Part shown: positions 1 through 8,420 of the stretch, in pieces | Numbering within the stretch: position 1 is the first letter of the stretch | Layout of the letters: each line of letters begins with the position of its first letter | DNA from: JABDBE01 sp049585795 | Lineage (GTDB): Bacteria; Acidobacteriota; Terriglobia; Terriglobales; Acidobacteriaceae | Assembly (NCBI GenBank): GCA_049585795.1 | Contig: JBAVAQ010000072.1 | Location: forward strand, 62,001-126,000 | DNA: 64,000 bases | Reading direction: 5' to 3' | Translations under genes and position numbers: made by a program | The notes under the pieces: generated by a model | What the model saw: only the letters and a program-made list of their open reading frames with translations | The model's database searches: none | What the model was told of the DNA's origin: nothing

Positions 1-156
1 GCTGCTTGTGTAAACATCGGGGGGCGGATTTTCAATCCAGGTTGAACCTAGCGAACAATTTGAAAATAAGCGTCTTGACCTTCAAGCCAGCGAACCCGGA
101 AAGGCCCGGCTCTGCCCTCTCGACATTTGCCCAATAGTTTGTAATCTTGGTTCCTC
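1..156. other. Non-coding window edge upstream of polX
   Basis: No convincing gene is visible before the ATG at 157. Short reading frames here run antisense to polX and look like chance frames. No clear hairpin or strong promoter motif was recognised. Confidence 0.5.
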
Positions 157-1899
157 ATGGACAACAAGGCCATCGCCGGTATCCTCTACGAAACCGCCGA
201 CCTGCTCGAAATCGACGGGCAGGATTCCTTCCGCATCCGCTCCTACCGCAATGCGGCCGAGGCCATTGAAGCCTTCCCCCAACAGATCGCAGACCTGATC
301 AGCGAGCCAAAGAAAGTCCTCGCCATCCCCGGCATCGGCAAGGGAATGCTGTTGAACCTGCAAGAAATGTTCAAAGAGGGACGGCTTTCTCTGCACGCCG
401 AGCTGCTCAAGAAATACCACCCTTCGATGCTTGACCTGCTTAAGATTCAAGGACTCGGGCCCAAAACCATCGCCCTCATCTGGAGCGCCTACCAGGTCTG
501 CGATCCCGAGGGCGTCGAGAAGTTAGCTCAGGAAGGAAAGATTCGCACTCTGCCTCGCATGGGCGAAAAGCAAGAGCAGAAATTGCTTAAATCGATTCAG
601 GATTATCGCCGCATCGCTGGCCGCTTTCTTCTGGATGCAGCCGAAGCGCAAGCGGGCAAAATCATCGAACACCTGCGCGCTTATCCAGGAATCGAAAACA
701 TTACTCCCGCCGGTTCCCTGCGCCGTGGACGCGAAACCGTGGGCGATCTCGACATTCTGGTAACGGGCAAGGCTTGTTGCGATGACGAAGAACGGCAAAA
801 ACTGATTGAGCACATCATCAAGCTGCCGGGATTGATGGACATCATCGCGCGCGGCGAAAATAAGGTCAGCTTTCGTATGCGCGGCGGAATGCAAGTTGAT
901 GTTCGGCTGCTTTCTCCCGACTCCTTTGGCGCTGCCATGCAGTATTTCACCGGCAGTAAGGCTCACAACGTCGCCTTGCGCCAGCGCGCCTTAAAGATGG
1001 GCTACACCTTGAGCGAATACAGCCTCTCCCGACTGGACAACGAAAAGCCCGTCGCCGGAAAAAGCGAAGAAGAAATCTACGCCAAGCTGAAACTGGATTA
1101 CATTCCTCCAGAACTTCGGGAGAACCTCGGCGAGATTGACGCCGCCGAAAAGCACACCCTGCCCGCACTTATCGCACAGGCTGATCTGCAGGGCGATGTG
1201 CACATGCATACCGTCGAAACCGATGGCCGCAATACCATCGAAGAAATGGCCGAGGCCGCGCGAGCGCACGGATATAAATACATGGCCATCACCGACCATT
1301 CCAAAAATTTAGCCTTCGCTAACGGGCTCGATGACCAGCGCGCCGTGGAGCACATCAAGCGCATCCGCGCCGCTAACGACAAGATGGACGGCATCCGCAT
1401 CTTCGCCGGAATCGAAGTCGACATTTTGGCCGATGGCACACTCGATCTCTCCGATTCTGTGCTCGAACAAATGGATCTGGTCATCGCCAGCGTGCATTCG
1501 CATTTCAACCAGAGTTCCCCCGAAATGACCGATCGCCTGCTCAAGGCCGTGGGAAATCCCAACACATCGTTCCTCGGGCATCCCACTGGACGCCTGCTGC
1601 TTCGCCGCGATGCCTACGCCTTCGACGTCGATGCGGTCTTGAAAGCCGCCGCTCAACGCAAAGTCGCCATGGAGCTAAATGCCTATCCTGATCGGCTCGA
1701 CCTTTGCGACCGCCATCTCCGTCTGGCCAAGCAATATGGAGTAAAGATCGTGATTAACACCGACTCCCACCACACCTCGCACCTCGACAAAATCCGCTAT
1801 GGCGTCCTGCAAGCGCGGCGGGCTTGGTTGACCAAAGACGATGTGCTCAATACCCTGCCTGCCCAACAATTCAGCAAAGCCATGAAGCACGCATGGTAG
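157..1899 (+). CDS. polX: DNA polymerase X family with PHP domain
   Basis: Family X DNA polymerase fused to a PHP phosphoesterase domain, a bacterial gap-filling repair enzyme with 3'-5' exonuclease activity. The 580 residues match the usual bacterial PolX length. Residues 1-150 carry two helix-hairpin-helix segments (PGIGKG near 58, GLGPKT near 99). The nucleotidyl-transferase core has the GS...GDLDILV motif near 186-202, with D197 and D199 as the metal-binding pair and a third acidic residue in MQVDVR. The PHP domain begins near 345 with GDVHMHT and contains later His/Asp clusters (ITDHSK, SVHSHF, NTDSHH). It ends overlapping the ATG of the next gene, suggesting co-transcription with the PP-loop protein. 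The family call is secure; the in vivo role is inferred from the family. Confidence 0.93.
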   Translation: MDNKAIAGILYETADLLEIDGQDSFRIRSYRNAAEAIEAFPQQIADLISEPKKVLAIPGIGKGMLLNLQEMFKEGRLSLHAELLKKYHPSMLDLLKIQGLGPKTIALIWSAYQVCDPEGVEKLAQEGKIRTLPRMGEKQEQKLLKSIQDYRRIAGRFLLDAAEAQAGKIIEHLRAYPGIENITPAGSLRRGRETVGDLDILVTGKACCDDEERQKLIEHIIKLPGLMDIIARGENKVSFRMRGGMQVDVRLLSPDSFGAAMQYFTGSKAHNVALRQRALKMGYTLSEYSLSRLDNEKPVAGKSEEEIYAKLKLDYIPPELRENLGEIDAAEKHTLPALIAQADLQGDVHMHTVETDGRNTIEEMAEAARAHGYKYMAITDHSKNLAFANGLDDQRAVEHIKRIRAANDKMDGIRIFAGIEVDILADGTLDLSDSVLEQMDLVIASVHSHFNQSSPEMTDRLLKAVGNPNTSFLGHPTGRLLLRRDAYAFDVDAVLKAAAQRKVAMELNAYPDRLDLCDRHLRLAKQYGVKIVINTDSHHTSHLDKIRYGVLQARRAWLTKDDVLNTLPAQQFSKAMKHAW

Positions 1900-2591
1900 G
1901 CGCGAAGCAGCACCGTGAACCAAATGTGAAGAAGGTCGCCTTATCGTGGAGCAGCGGCAAAGACAGCACCTGGACCCTGCACCTTCTACGCCAGCGCCCA
2001 GACCTCCAGGTTGCCGCGCTGATTACGACCTTTAACTCGCAGGCTGGCCGCGTGGCCATGCATGCCGTCCGGCGCGCCTTGGTTGAAGAACAGGCGCAGC
2101 GAACCGGACTGCCGCTGTGGGCGATCGAACTGCCGTGGCCATGCTCTAACGAGGAATATGAAGAACGAATGCGCGCCCTGTGCCAGCGGGCGACAGCCGA
2201 AGGAATCTCGGCAGTCGCATTCGGAGACTTGTTTCTTCAGGACGTTCGCGATTATCGGGTACAGCAGTTGCGGGGGAGCGGCATCGAGCCTTTATTTCCG
2301 GTCTGGCAAATTCCAACAGATCAGCTGTCTCGCGAAATGATCGCAGCCGGTGTGAAAGCGAAGATTACGTGCATCGACCCTGCGAAACTCGCCAAATCCT
2401 TTGCTGGTCAGGACTACGACTTGCGCCTGCTGCAAACCCTGCCTCCGGGAATCGACCCATGTGGCGAGAACGGAGAATTTCATACTTTTGTCTACGATGC
2501 ACCGGTGTTCTCTCGCCCGATCGAAGTACGAAGCGGAGAAGTCATCGAACATGATGGATTTGTATTCGCCGATTTGCTTCCCGTTTCTTGA
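1893..2591 (+). CDS. Dph6-like adenine nucleotide alpha-hydrolase (PP-loop ATPase)
   Basis: PP-loop ATP pyrophosphatase of the diphthine-ammonia ligase (Dph6/MJ0570) type. The N-terminus carries the signature SWSSGKDS, which binds ATP and forms an adenylated intermediate. The C-terminal part has the family block D-P-CGENGEFHTF. In eukaryotes and archaea the family amidates diphthine on EF2; bacteria lack diphthamide, so the bacterial substrate is unknown. ATG 1893 overlaps the polX stop by seven bases; GTG 1926, immediately before KKVALSW, is an equally reasonable start, and the longer frame from 1824 is unlikely because it runs deep into polX. Family assignment is confident; function is open. 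Confidence 0.8.
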   Translation: MVGAKQHREPNVKKVALSWSSGKDSTWTLHLLRQRPDLQVAALITTFNSQAGRVAMHAVRRALVEEQAQRTGLPLWAIELPWPCSNEEYEERMRALCQRATAEGISAVAFGDLFLQDVRDYRVQQLRGSGIEPLFPVWQIPTDQLSREMIAAGVKAKITCIDPAKLAKSFAGQDYDLRLLQTLPPGIDPCGENGEFHTFVYDAPVFSRPIEVRSGEVIEHDGFVFADLLPVS

Positions 2592-2720
2592 GCCCGCAAC
2601 GGTCATACCCACTCGCCGATTGTTACAACCCGGTTAAAAACTGGCCCAATGGGAGAGATCACAGACGAACATATGCTCTTCAAATTACAATTGGCCTTCA
2701 GTTCGTGCTGCAGAAGCCCA

Positions 2721-4940
2721 ATGGCAAAGACGAGTACTCCCCGCAATCCGGAAGTGATCACCGCGAAGACGGCCGCGAAGCAGTCGGACCGGCGCAACGG
2801 GCGAGGCCGCACAGCCAGCAAGAAACTAGCCACCGCGCCAGCCGTTTCTTTCTCCGACGATCCCGACCTCTATATAAATCGCGAGCTCAGTCTTCTGGAT
2901 TTCCAGCGGCGTGTCCTCGAAGAAGCGCGGGATGAAACCGTCCCTTTACTGGAACGAGTCAAGTTTCTGTCCATCGTCGGCTCCAACCTGGACGAGTTCT
3001 TTATGGTGCGAGTCGCGGGCCTCAAGCGGCAAGTCGAGAAAGGTGTACTCGAGTGCGGTCCGGATGGCATGACTCCTTCAGCCCAGCTCACCGCTATACG
3101 GGAGCGTGTTGCAAGCTTATTTAAAGAAGCTCATGAGTGCTGGCAGGAACAGGTCCTGCCGTCCCTCCGCAAAGCTGGAATCGAGATCGCAGACTATTCG
3201 CAATTGACGGCCTCGCAGCGCTCAGCCTTAAACAAATATTTCCATGAAACGGTTTTCCCCACCCTGACCCCCTTGGCGTTTGATCCCGGACGGCCGTTTC
3301 CTCACATATCGAACTTGAGCCTGAACTTGGCCGTGCTCATCCGTGACAAAGAAGGGGAAGAACATTTTGCCCGGGTCAAAATACCAAATTCCATTCCCCA
3401 GTTGGTCGCCGTGAAAACACTTCGACGGGAGAAAGGGGCAGCCAGCAAGAGCCCCCGGCAATGCTTTATCTGGTTGGAGCAATTGATCGTGGCCAACCTG
3501 AAGCTGCTGTTCCCAGGCATGAAAGTTCTCGAGGCCCATCCCTTCCACGTAACCAGGGACGCAGACACGGCCATCCAGGAGCTTGAAGCGGGCGATTTGT
3601 TGGAGTCGGTGGAAGAAGGCGTCTGGCAACGGCGTTTCGCCGACGTCATCCGCCTGGAAGTCAACGAAGCGATGCCGCCGTCAGTTCTCAAAATCTTGAT
3701 GGAGAACCTCGAAGTCAATCGCGACGACGTCTATCAGATAACCGGTCCTCTGGCCCTTGCCCGGCTGCGGCATCTCGCGGCCGTGGATCGTCCCGAGCTG
3801 AAGGACCCGCCGTTCGTATCAGCGATCCCTATGGCGCTTGGCTCCGAAGAGGAAACAGACGACGTGTTTGCCGCCATTCGCCGGCAAGACATTCTCCTTC
3901 ACCATCCCTTCGATTCCTTCCAACCCGTGGTTTCCTTCCTGAAGCAAGCCGCAAAGGACCCGACCGTGCTGGCTATTAAAGTGACCCTCTATCGCGTAGG
4001 CCGAAACGCCCCGGTAGTGGAAGCTTTGCTCGAGGCGGTTGAAAACGACAAACAAGTTGCCGTGCTGGTTGAGCTCAAGGCGCGCTTCGACGAGGAGAGC
4101 AACATCGAGTGGGCCCGCAGGCTGGAACGCGAGGGCGTGCATGTCGTCTACGGATTGCCGGATCTGAAGGTCCATTGCAAGACCGCGCTGGTCGTGCGTC
4201 AGGAAGGAAATATGATCCGGCGATACGTGCATCTATCCACTGGCAATTACAACACCATTACCTCGACCCTCTACACCGATCTTGGAATGTTCACTTGTGA
4301 CCAGGAGATCGGCGCCGACTGCACCGACCTGTTTAACTATCTCACCGGTTACTCGGCCAAGGCAGAATACCGAAAACTATTGGTCGCGCCCATTAAACTG
4401 CGCGAAGAACTGGAAGTGATGATCCGGCGCGAGATCGACCACCAACGTCGCGGCGAACAGGGACACCTGATCTTCAAGATGAACGCTCTCGTGGACAAAC
4501 GTGCAATCCGTTTGATGTACCAGGCATCGCAAGCTGGGGTGAAACTCGATCTGCTGGTTCGTGGGATTTGCTGCTTGCGCCCAGGCATCAAAGGGGTGAG
4601 CGAGAACATTCGAGTGACCAGCATCGTCGGACGTTTCCTCGAGCATAGCCGGATCTACTATTTCCGCAATGCGGGCCAGGAAGAAATCTATCTTGGTAGT
4701 GCCGACCTGATGCCGCGCAATCTCAACCGCCGCGTTGAGGTCGTGTTTCCGGTTCGTGACCCCAAACTCATACGCCACTTGCACGACGAGGTTCTTACTA
4801 CTTACCTGGCCGACACGGTGAAAGCACGCCATATGCAGCCGAACGGCAGTTATTCGCGAAGCCCCAGCCGCGCGGCCCAACCGGCCGTGAACAGCCAGGA
4901 ATCGCTCATCGAGCGCGCCGTGAACCATTCGACGTCTTGA
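2721..4940 (+). CDS. ppk1: Polyphosphate kinase 1
   Basis: Reversibly transfers the gamma-phosphate of ATP to inorganic polyphosphate. About 739 residues from ATG 2721, which precedes the conserved N-domain; the frame opens at 2649 but the extra 24 residues look non-family. The N-domain has the typical YINRELSLLDFQRRVLEEA and SNLDEFFMVRVAGL blocks. The catalytic region contains YVHLSTGNYN with the expected autophosphorylated His at about 504, and EHSRIYYF with the second His at about 642. The basic Ser/Arg-rich C-terminal tail (last ~40 residues) is extra. It stands alone without an adjacent ppx exopolyphosphatase, although polX and a PP-loop gene lie upstream on the same strand. Confidence 0.95.
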   Translation: MAKTSTPRNPEVITAKTAAKQSDRRNGRGRTASKKLATAPAVSFSDDPDLYINRELSLLDFQRRVLEEARDETVPLLERVKFLSIVGSNLDEFFMVRVAGLKRQVEKGVLECGPDGMTPSAQLTAIRERVASLFKEAHECWQEQVLPSLRKAGIEIADYSQLTASQRSALNKYFHETVFPTLTPLAFDPGRPFPHISNLSLNLAVLIRDKEGEEHFARVKIPNSIPQLVAVKTLRREKGAASKSPRQCFIWLEQLIVANLKLLFPGMKVLEAHPFHVTRDADTAIQELEAGDLLESVEEGVWQRRFADVIRLEVNEAMPPSVLKILMENLEVNRDDVYQITGPLALARLRHLAAVDRPELKDPPFVSAIPMALGSEEETDDVFAAIRRQDILLHHPFDSFQPVVSFLKQAAKDPTVLAIKVTLYRVGRNAPVVEALLEAVENDKQVAVLVELKARFDEESNIEWARRLEREGVHVVYGLPDLKVHCKTALVVRQEGNMIRRYVHLSTGNYNTITSTLYTDLGMFTCDQEIGADCTDLFNYLTGYSAKAEYRKLLVAPIKLREELEVMIRREIDHQRRGEQGHLIFKMNALVDKRAIRLMYQASQAGVKLDLLVRGICCLRPGIKGVSENIRVTSIVGRFLEHSRIYYFRNAGQEEIYLGSADLMPRNLNRRVEVVFPVRDPKLIRHLHDEVLTTYLADTVKARHMQPNGSYSRSPSRAAQPAVNSQESLIERAVNHSTS

Positions 4941-5111
4941 TCAGACGCCGCGAAATCGCAGATCATAAAAACTTGCCATCTTTAGTCGCATCTCTCCATG
5001 CGCCGTCAAACGCCGGCTGCTGTTAAGCTTTTCATTCGCGTTTTCGCTGTTGCTTGCTAGTATTCCACGAGAGCAACGAGCGACGGTGCCGCCAAGGAGT
5101 CACGATTCCCC

Positions 5112-5333
5112 ATGAAGAAAAACGTTTGGAGAGCAGTCATTGAAGTAGCTTTTATTATCTTTTTGTTTTATTCCAATCTCCTGATGGGAGAGTTTGAGCG
5201 CTCGGGCATGGGGCAGAAGAGGGGCGTAGCGTGGGCGGTCGGAGATGTTCTGACCGCCGCCAATTTTGAAATCGCCCTGATCGCCGCACTCGTCGGTTAC
5301 ATCGTTTTTCAATTTCTTCGCGAAAGATTCTAG
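5112..5333 (+). CDS. Small two-helix membrane protein
   Basis: A 73-residue protein of unknown function, accepted as real because AAGGAG sits a normal distance upstream of the ATG and the composition is clearly membrane-like. A hydrophobic helix spans residues ~8-25 (VIEVAFIIFLFYSNLLMG). A soluble loop with Gly/Arg follows, then a second helix at ~53-68 (IALIAALVGYIVFQFL) and a basic C-terminus. No catalytic motif is visible. It sits alone between ppk1 and a proline-rich membrane protein. Confidence 0.65.
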   Translation: MKKNVWRAVIEVAFIIFLFYSNLLMGEFERSGMGQKRGVAWAVGDVLTAANFEIALIAALVGYIVFQFLRERF

Positions 5334-5642
5334 AACAACATGAACTGGAGGGAATAGATCGGCCGGGTGGCCCGCCCATTCCAAGTGCGTGCAAATCTAA
5401 ATCGCATATGAAATGAGCGTGCCCCACTCTTTCGCGCCTTTCGCGAAAGGGTGGGGGGGCGAGAATGCCATCGCGCCGGACATTTTCGACAGCGGACCCA
5501 CATCCGCTTTCTTCCCGCCGGGATCGACGCGGGAAGAGTGAAAAAGACACGGTCCCCGCAATAACCCCTGGATCTCCCAGCGGCGTACCCTCGCTTGCGG
5601 CGGCAATCGGGCGGCAAAGCGACTAAAATCTATGGATAACCT
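5334..5642. other. Intergenic stretch with hairpin repeat
   Basis: About 310 bases without a convincing gene. The main feature is a strong hairpin at 5422-5456 (listed separately). The rest has short frames on both strands with unconvincing composition. The final bases before 5643 have no strong Shine-Dalgarno. Confidence 0.5.
5422..5456. repeat. 15-bp-stem hairpin of the TGCCCC repeat type
   Basis: Left arm 5422-5436 pairs with right arm 5442-5456 through 14 Watson-Crick pairs and one G-T pair, with the loop CCTTT. It is preceded by GAGCGT and followed by a G-run, not a T-run, so it does not look like a Rho-independent terminator. The leading TGCCCC resembles elements at 31211 and 32134 in this window. 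Confidence 0.6.
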
Positions 5643-6230
5643 ATGCCTGACGAAATACCATCTCCGCCACCCGCGCCGCCAAACCCTCCGGCGCCGCAAC
5701 CTGCAACCCAGTTTCACATCGGCGAGGAATTCGGAACCGCGAAGAAGAATCTGCCTCCGGTAAAGATTGTCGCCATCGGAGTCGGAGTGGTCGCAGTGGT
5801 TGCCATTATCTTAGCCTTGGCGCAGCGGCCCCACTCCGCCACCACCGGATCGATCGACGACATTGTCTCGGTGGAAGTTCCCGATCAAAATATGGTGATG
5901 GTCGCGATCAATGTTTCATTCCAGAACAACGGCCTCAAACCTTACTGGATCCACACCATCAAAGCCGGCCTCGACACCAGCAGCGGCAACTTTACCGACG
6001 CCGCCGCTTCTCCCGCCGACTTCGACCGTTATTACCAGGCCTTCCCTACCCTAAAACAGCATGCGCTCGCGCCTCTGGAGCGCGAAGCCAAAATCAATCC
6101 TGGCGGCCGCATCGCGGGCACAATCATCGTTATTTTTCCAGTAACTCCACAGGATTTCGCCAATCGCAAATCGCTGAGTGTGACAATTCAACCCTACGAT
6201 CAACCGGTCCCGCTCGTCCTGACGAAGTAA
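5643..6230 (+). CDS. Proline-rich single-pass membrane protein, unknown function
   Basis: A 195-residue hypothetical. Residues 1-24 are strikingly proline-rich (PSPPPAPPNPPAPQPA). A single transmembrane helix follows at about 42-60 (IVAIGVGVVAVVAIILALA), and the remaining ~130 residues form a predicted extracytoplasmic domain with alternating beta-like segments ending in VTIQPYDQPVPLVL. The topology suggests an anchored periplasmic domain with a cytoplasmic proline tail. No catalytic residues or known domain were recognised. It faces the downstream coiled-coil gene tail to tail. Confidence 0.65.
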   Translation: MPDEIPSPPPAPPNPPAPQPATQFHIGEEFGTAKKNLPPVKIVAIGVGVVAVVAIILALAQRPHSATTGSIDDIVSVEVPDQNMVMVAINVSFQNNGLKPYWIHTIKAGLDTSSGNFTDAAASPADFDRYYQAFPTLKQHALAPLEREAKINPGGRIAGTIIVIFPVTPQDFANRKSLSVTIQPYDQPVPLVLTK

Positions 6231-6269
6231 GACGGGTTCTTGCTGACGTGTTGCGGAACGCAGCTGCGA

Positions 6270-7103
6270 TTATTGCCCAGACGTAACCGGCACCGGCGCG
6301 TTCTTGGGAGTGCTCAAATATCCCACAGCTTTTTTCTTCTCCACCGTCCAGATCACCATTTCATAGAGCAGGTGGTCGCGCCCGGTATAGAACTGGATGG
6401 GTTCGCTAACGTTGCGGTCTTTCTTTTCGATGGTCTTGTCGTCGGCGGTGACGTTGATGGTAAACCTGCCTCGCTTGGTGTCAGTTTTCTTCAACTGAAG
6501 GCTGATCGTCGAAACGGGCTGTGGCTTCGCGCCCTTGACCAGAGTGAACTCATAGTAGTTGCGATCGCCTTTGTGCTTGAGCACTTCGAGATCGCTGCGC
6601 GTATTGGCGATCAAGCCGCTCTGTACGCCCAGGTCGCCAATGGTGCTTTGCAGCTTGGCTTCGGCCGCAGCCAGTTCGGCTTTGGTGGAAGCCACGTCGG
6701 TCTTGACCCCGCCGACATCAGTTTTTACGTTGGCGACTTCGCCATTCACCTGAGTCATCTGCTGCTTTTGCTCTTCCGCGAGCTGTTGTTGCGACGCGCG
6801 TTGTGCGACCTGCTCGCGCTGCAGCGCGGCCGAGCGGTCGGCCAGCTCTTTCTTGGTCATGCCGAGTTGTTTGGCCAGAGTTTCGGAGTCGGCCTCGGCT
6901 GACTGCATGCGTTTGCCGAGTTCGGCGATCTGGGCGTTGCTGGCGGTTTGATCTTTGGCCATCTGGTCGAGTCGATCGCGCAGGTTAAACAAAAAGTAAA
7001 GTGAGCCTGCCACGTACAAAACGGCAAGCAACGACACGATCCACTTCACTGCGTTTCCCCCACCAGTGGGGACTTCGACCAGGTGTTCGCCTTCATCGGC
7101 CAT
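6270..7103 (-). CDS. Membrane-anchored coiled-coil protein
   Basis: 277 residues of unknown function. A short cytoplasmic N-terminus precedes a transmembrane helix at about 20-38 (WIVSLLAVLYVAGSLYFLF). A long Ala/Gln/Lys-rich coiled coil (~45-165; DQMAKDQTASNAQ, KTDVGGVKTDV repeats) follows, and then a C-terminal beta-like domain with a polar end. GGAG lies six bases upstream of the ATG. The coiled coil contains near-repeats of V-K-T-D-V-G/A. A structural or envelope-spanning role is plausible, but nothing visible fixes the function. A 220-residue frame on the opposite strand is its shadow. Confidence 0.7.
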   Translation of the reverse strand: MADEGEHLVEVPTGGGNAVKWIVSLLAVLYVAGSLYFLFNLRDRLDQMAKDQTASNAQIAELGKRMQSAEADSETLAKQLGMTKKELADRSAALQREQVAQRASQQQLAEEQKQQMTQVNGEVANVKTDVGGVKTDVASTKAELAAAEAKLQSTIGDLGVQSGLIANTRSDLEVLKHKGDRNYYEFTLVKGAKPQPVSTISLQLKKTDTKRGRFTINVTADDKTIEKKDRNVSEPIQFYTGRDHLLYEMVIWTVEKKKAVGYLSTPKNAPVPVTSGQ

Positions 7104-7280
7104 GTTTTTCTCCGCTCGATTGGATTGGGTGTTGTTCTTATTGTTGTGCAGGGCGGCGGTGCTGTCAATTACGACAAAGGAGCGGGGAACGGCAGAGGAT
7201 CGACCTTGGGCCGTTCACTGAGCGAACGAGTTTCACGTAAGACTGCCTTGAGGCATCTGAGCGGCAGTGGGTTTAAAGGG

Positions 7281-7338
7281 GTTCCTTCGACTTCGTAGCT
7301 GACCTTTTCGCGCATCAGCTACTGCGCTCAGGATGACA
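7281..7338. repeat. Dispersed palindromic repeat, AGGATGAC family, copy 1
   Basis: Contains CCTTCGACTTCG, later GCGCATCAGCTACTGCGC, and terminates in CTCAGGATGACA, the same 3' signature as copies near 8951, 29321, 38036 and (inverted) 38119. It is intergenic, upstream of the toxin-antitoxin promoter. Confidence 0.5.
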
Positions 7339-7355
7339 ATATTCCGAATGCCTAG

Positions 7356-7385
7356 GTATATGCTAGACTATTACTAGGAGTATAC
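7356..7385. promoter_or_regulatory. Quasi-palindromic operator candidate before the FitA-like antitoxin
   Basis: GTATA-tg-CTAG, a seven-base spacer, then CTAG-gag-TATAC form an inverted repeat that ends one base before the ATG at 7387 and covers the Shine-Dalgarno AGGAG. Ribbon-helix-helix antitoxins usually repress their own operons at such sites. The sequence symmetry is observed; the binding is inference. Confidence 0.5.
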
Positions 7386-7386
7386 A

Positions 7387-7638
7387 ATGGCTACGCTTTA
7401 TGTGGAAAACGTGCCTGATGAGGTGTACGAGGGCCTTCGGGAACGGGCCCGCCAGCATCGCAAGTCGATCACGGCGGAAGTAGTGTCGCTGTTAGAGGAA
7501 AATATTGTTACAGCGACCGAACGAAAGGCCAGACAGCAATTTCTGAGGCAAGCGCAGCGCCTGCGGTCGCACCGGCCACGTTCGGCGGCTGCTTTTCCCA
7601 GTAGCGAAGAACTGCAGCGTGAGGATCGGGGGCGGTGA
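7387..7638 (+). CDS. FitA/VapB-type ribbon-helix-helix antitoxin
   Basis: An 83-residue antitoxin. The N-terminus (ATLYVENVPDEVYEGLRERARQHRKSITAEVVSLLEENI) has the FitA-like ribbon-helix-helix pattern: a beta strand, then two amphipathic helices with a basic turn. The Arg-rich C-terminus would wrap and neutralise the PIN toxin. AGGAG sits just ahead of the ATG inside a palindrome at 7356-7385. Its TGA overlaps the GTG of the toxin by four bases (GTGA), so the two are translationally coupled. Confidence 0.85.
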   Translation: MATLYVENVPDEVYEGLRERARQHRKSITAEVVSLLEENIVTATERKARQQFLRQAQRLRSHRPRSAAAFPSSEELQREDRGR

Positions 7639-8093
7639 AGACTTATGTTGTCGACGCCAGCGTCGCGGCCAAATGGATTCTTCCTGCGCGTGACGAAACG
7701 CTCACGCGGGAAGCGCTGGAATTGCTGAGGACCTACGTTGCTGGCGAACTGCGGTTCGTGGTTCCGGACTTGTTCTGGGGGGAAATTGCCAATATTTTGT
7801 GGAAGGCGGTGCGTCAAAACAGGATTAAGGCAGTTTCGGCAGAGAGCGCTCTTCATGCCATGCACGAGCGCAACTTTCCCACCGTTTCTTCTCATGCCCT
7901 TCTGGTGGAGGCTTTTGCCATTGCAATCGCATTCGACCGGGCTGTTTACGACGCGCTTTATGTCGCTCTGGCGATCAACTCCAAGTCACAACTGGTTACG
8001 GCTGATGAGCGCCTGGCGAATGCTCTGGCTGCGCATCTTCCGGTGAAGTGGCTAGGTTCGCTTGAGGATGCTGCTGAGAAAACGAAGTCGTGA
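7635..8093 (+). CDS. VapC-like PIN domain toxin
   Basis: A 152-residue PIN domain ribonuclease toxin. The acidic active-site pattern is intact: VDASVAAKW at the N-terminus with the first Asp, a Glu in FWGEIAN near 48, and the paired Asp positions in YDALYVALA near 108 and VTADERL near 125. Such toxins cleave tRNA or rRNA until their antitoxin is lost; the target here is unknown. It starts with GTG overlapping the antitoxin stop. Confidence 0.88.
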   Translation: MKTYVVDASVAAKWILPARDETLTREALELLRTYVAGELRFVVPDLFWGEIANILWKAVRQNRIKAVSAESALHAMHERNFPTVSSHALLVEAFAIAIAFDRAVYDALYVALAINSKSQLVTADERLANALAAHLPVKWLGSLEDAAEKTKS

Positions 8094-8168
8094 GTTGATT
8101 CACCCTAAGTTCGTCCGTGGAAATCGAACCCCGAGGGCTGAAGCCCGGACCTGTTCTCGACACTTTCT

Positions 8169-8188
8169 GGCATGAGTGAACTCATGCC
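8169..8188. repeat. Perfect 9-bp-arm inverted repeat
   Basis: GGCATGAGT and ACTCATGCC separated by two bases. It sits 75 bases downstream of the PIN toxin gene. There is no T-tract. Confidence 0.55.
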
Positions 8189-8385
8189 CTTCCGAATTGG
8201 ATTGCGGGAGGAAGTTTTTCCGCCGTCTGTTCAGGCCGTGCCCTTCCCGAAAACACTTGCGAACTGACGGTCGGCGGCGCTGTAGGGTACGGCATTCTGG
8301 CAGAATGCATCGATCCTGAGCGCTAATACGACCCTGCCGCGCTGCGCAACGGCCGGAGGAGGGCGTCCGGGGCTTCGTGGGTCTT

Positions 8386-8405
8386 GACGGGCGAGGATGC
8401 CCGTC
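8386..8405. repeat. Inverted repeat downstream of CBS gene
   Basis: GACGGGC and GCCCGTC arms with a six-base loop, 15 bases beyond the minus-strand CBS gene's stop. It may act in 3'-end formation for that gene, but no U-tract follows in that direction. Confidence 0.45.
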
Positions 8406-8420
8406 TCTCCTTTGGGTCGT

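Larger units (their letters stand above)
8094..8420. other. Intergenic stretch rich in hairpin repeats
   Basis: 327 bases with no convincing gene. It holds GGGCTGAAGCCC near 8127, a perfect inverted repeat GGCATGAGT/ACTCATGCC at 8169-8188, and a second perfect one, GACGGGC/GCCCGTC, at 8386-8405, close to the 3' end of the CBS gene. None is followed by a T-run. Confidence 0.5.

Noticed and set aside
6240..6902. 220-residue plus-strand frame
   Set aside because: Antisense to the coiled-coil gene; hydrophobic look comes from complement of Ala/Gln/Lys codons.
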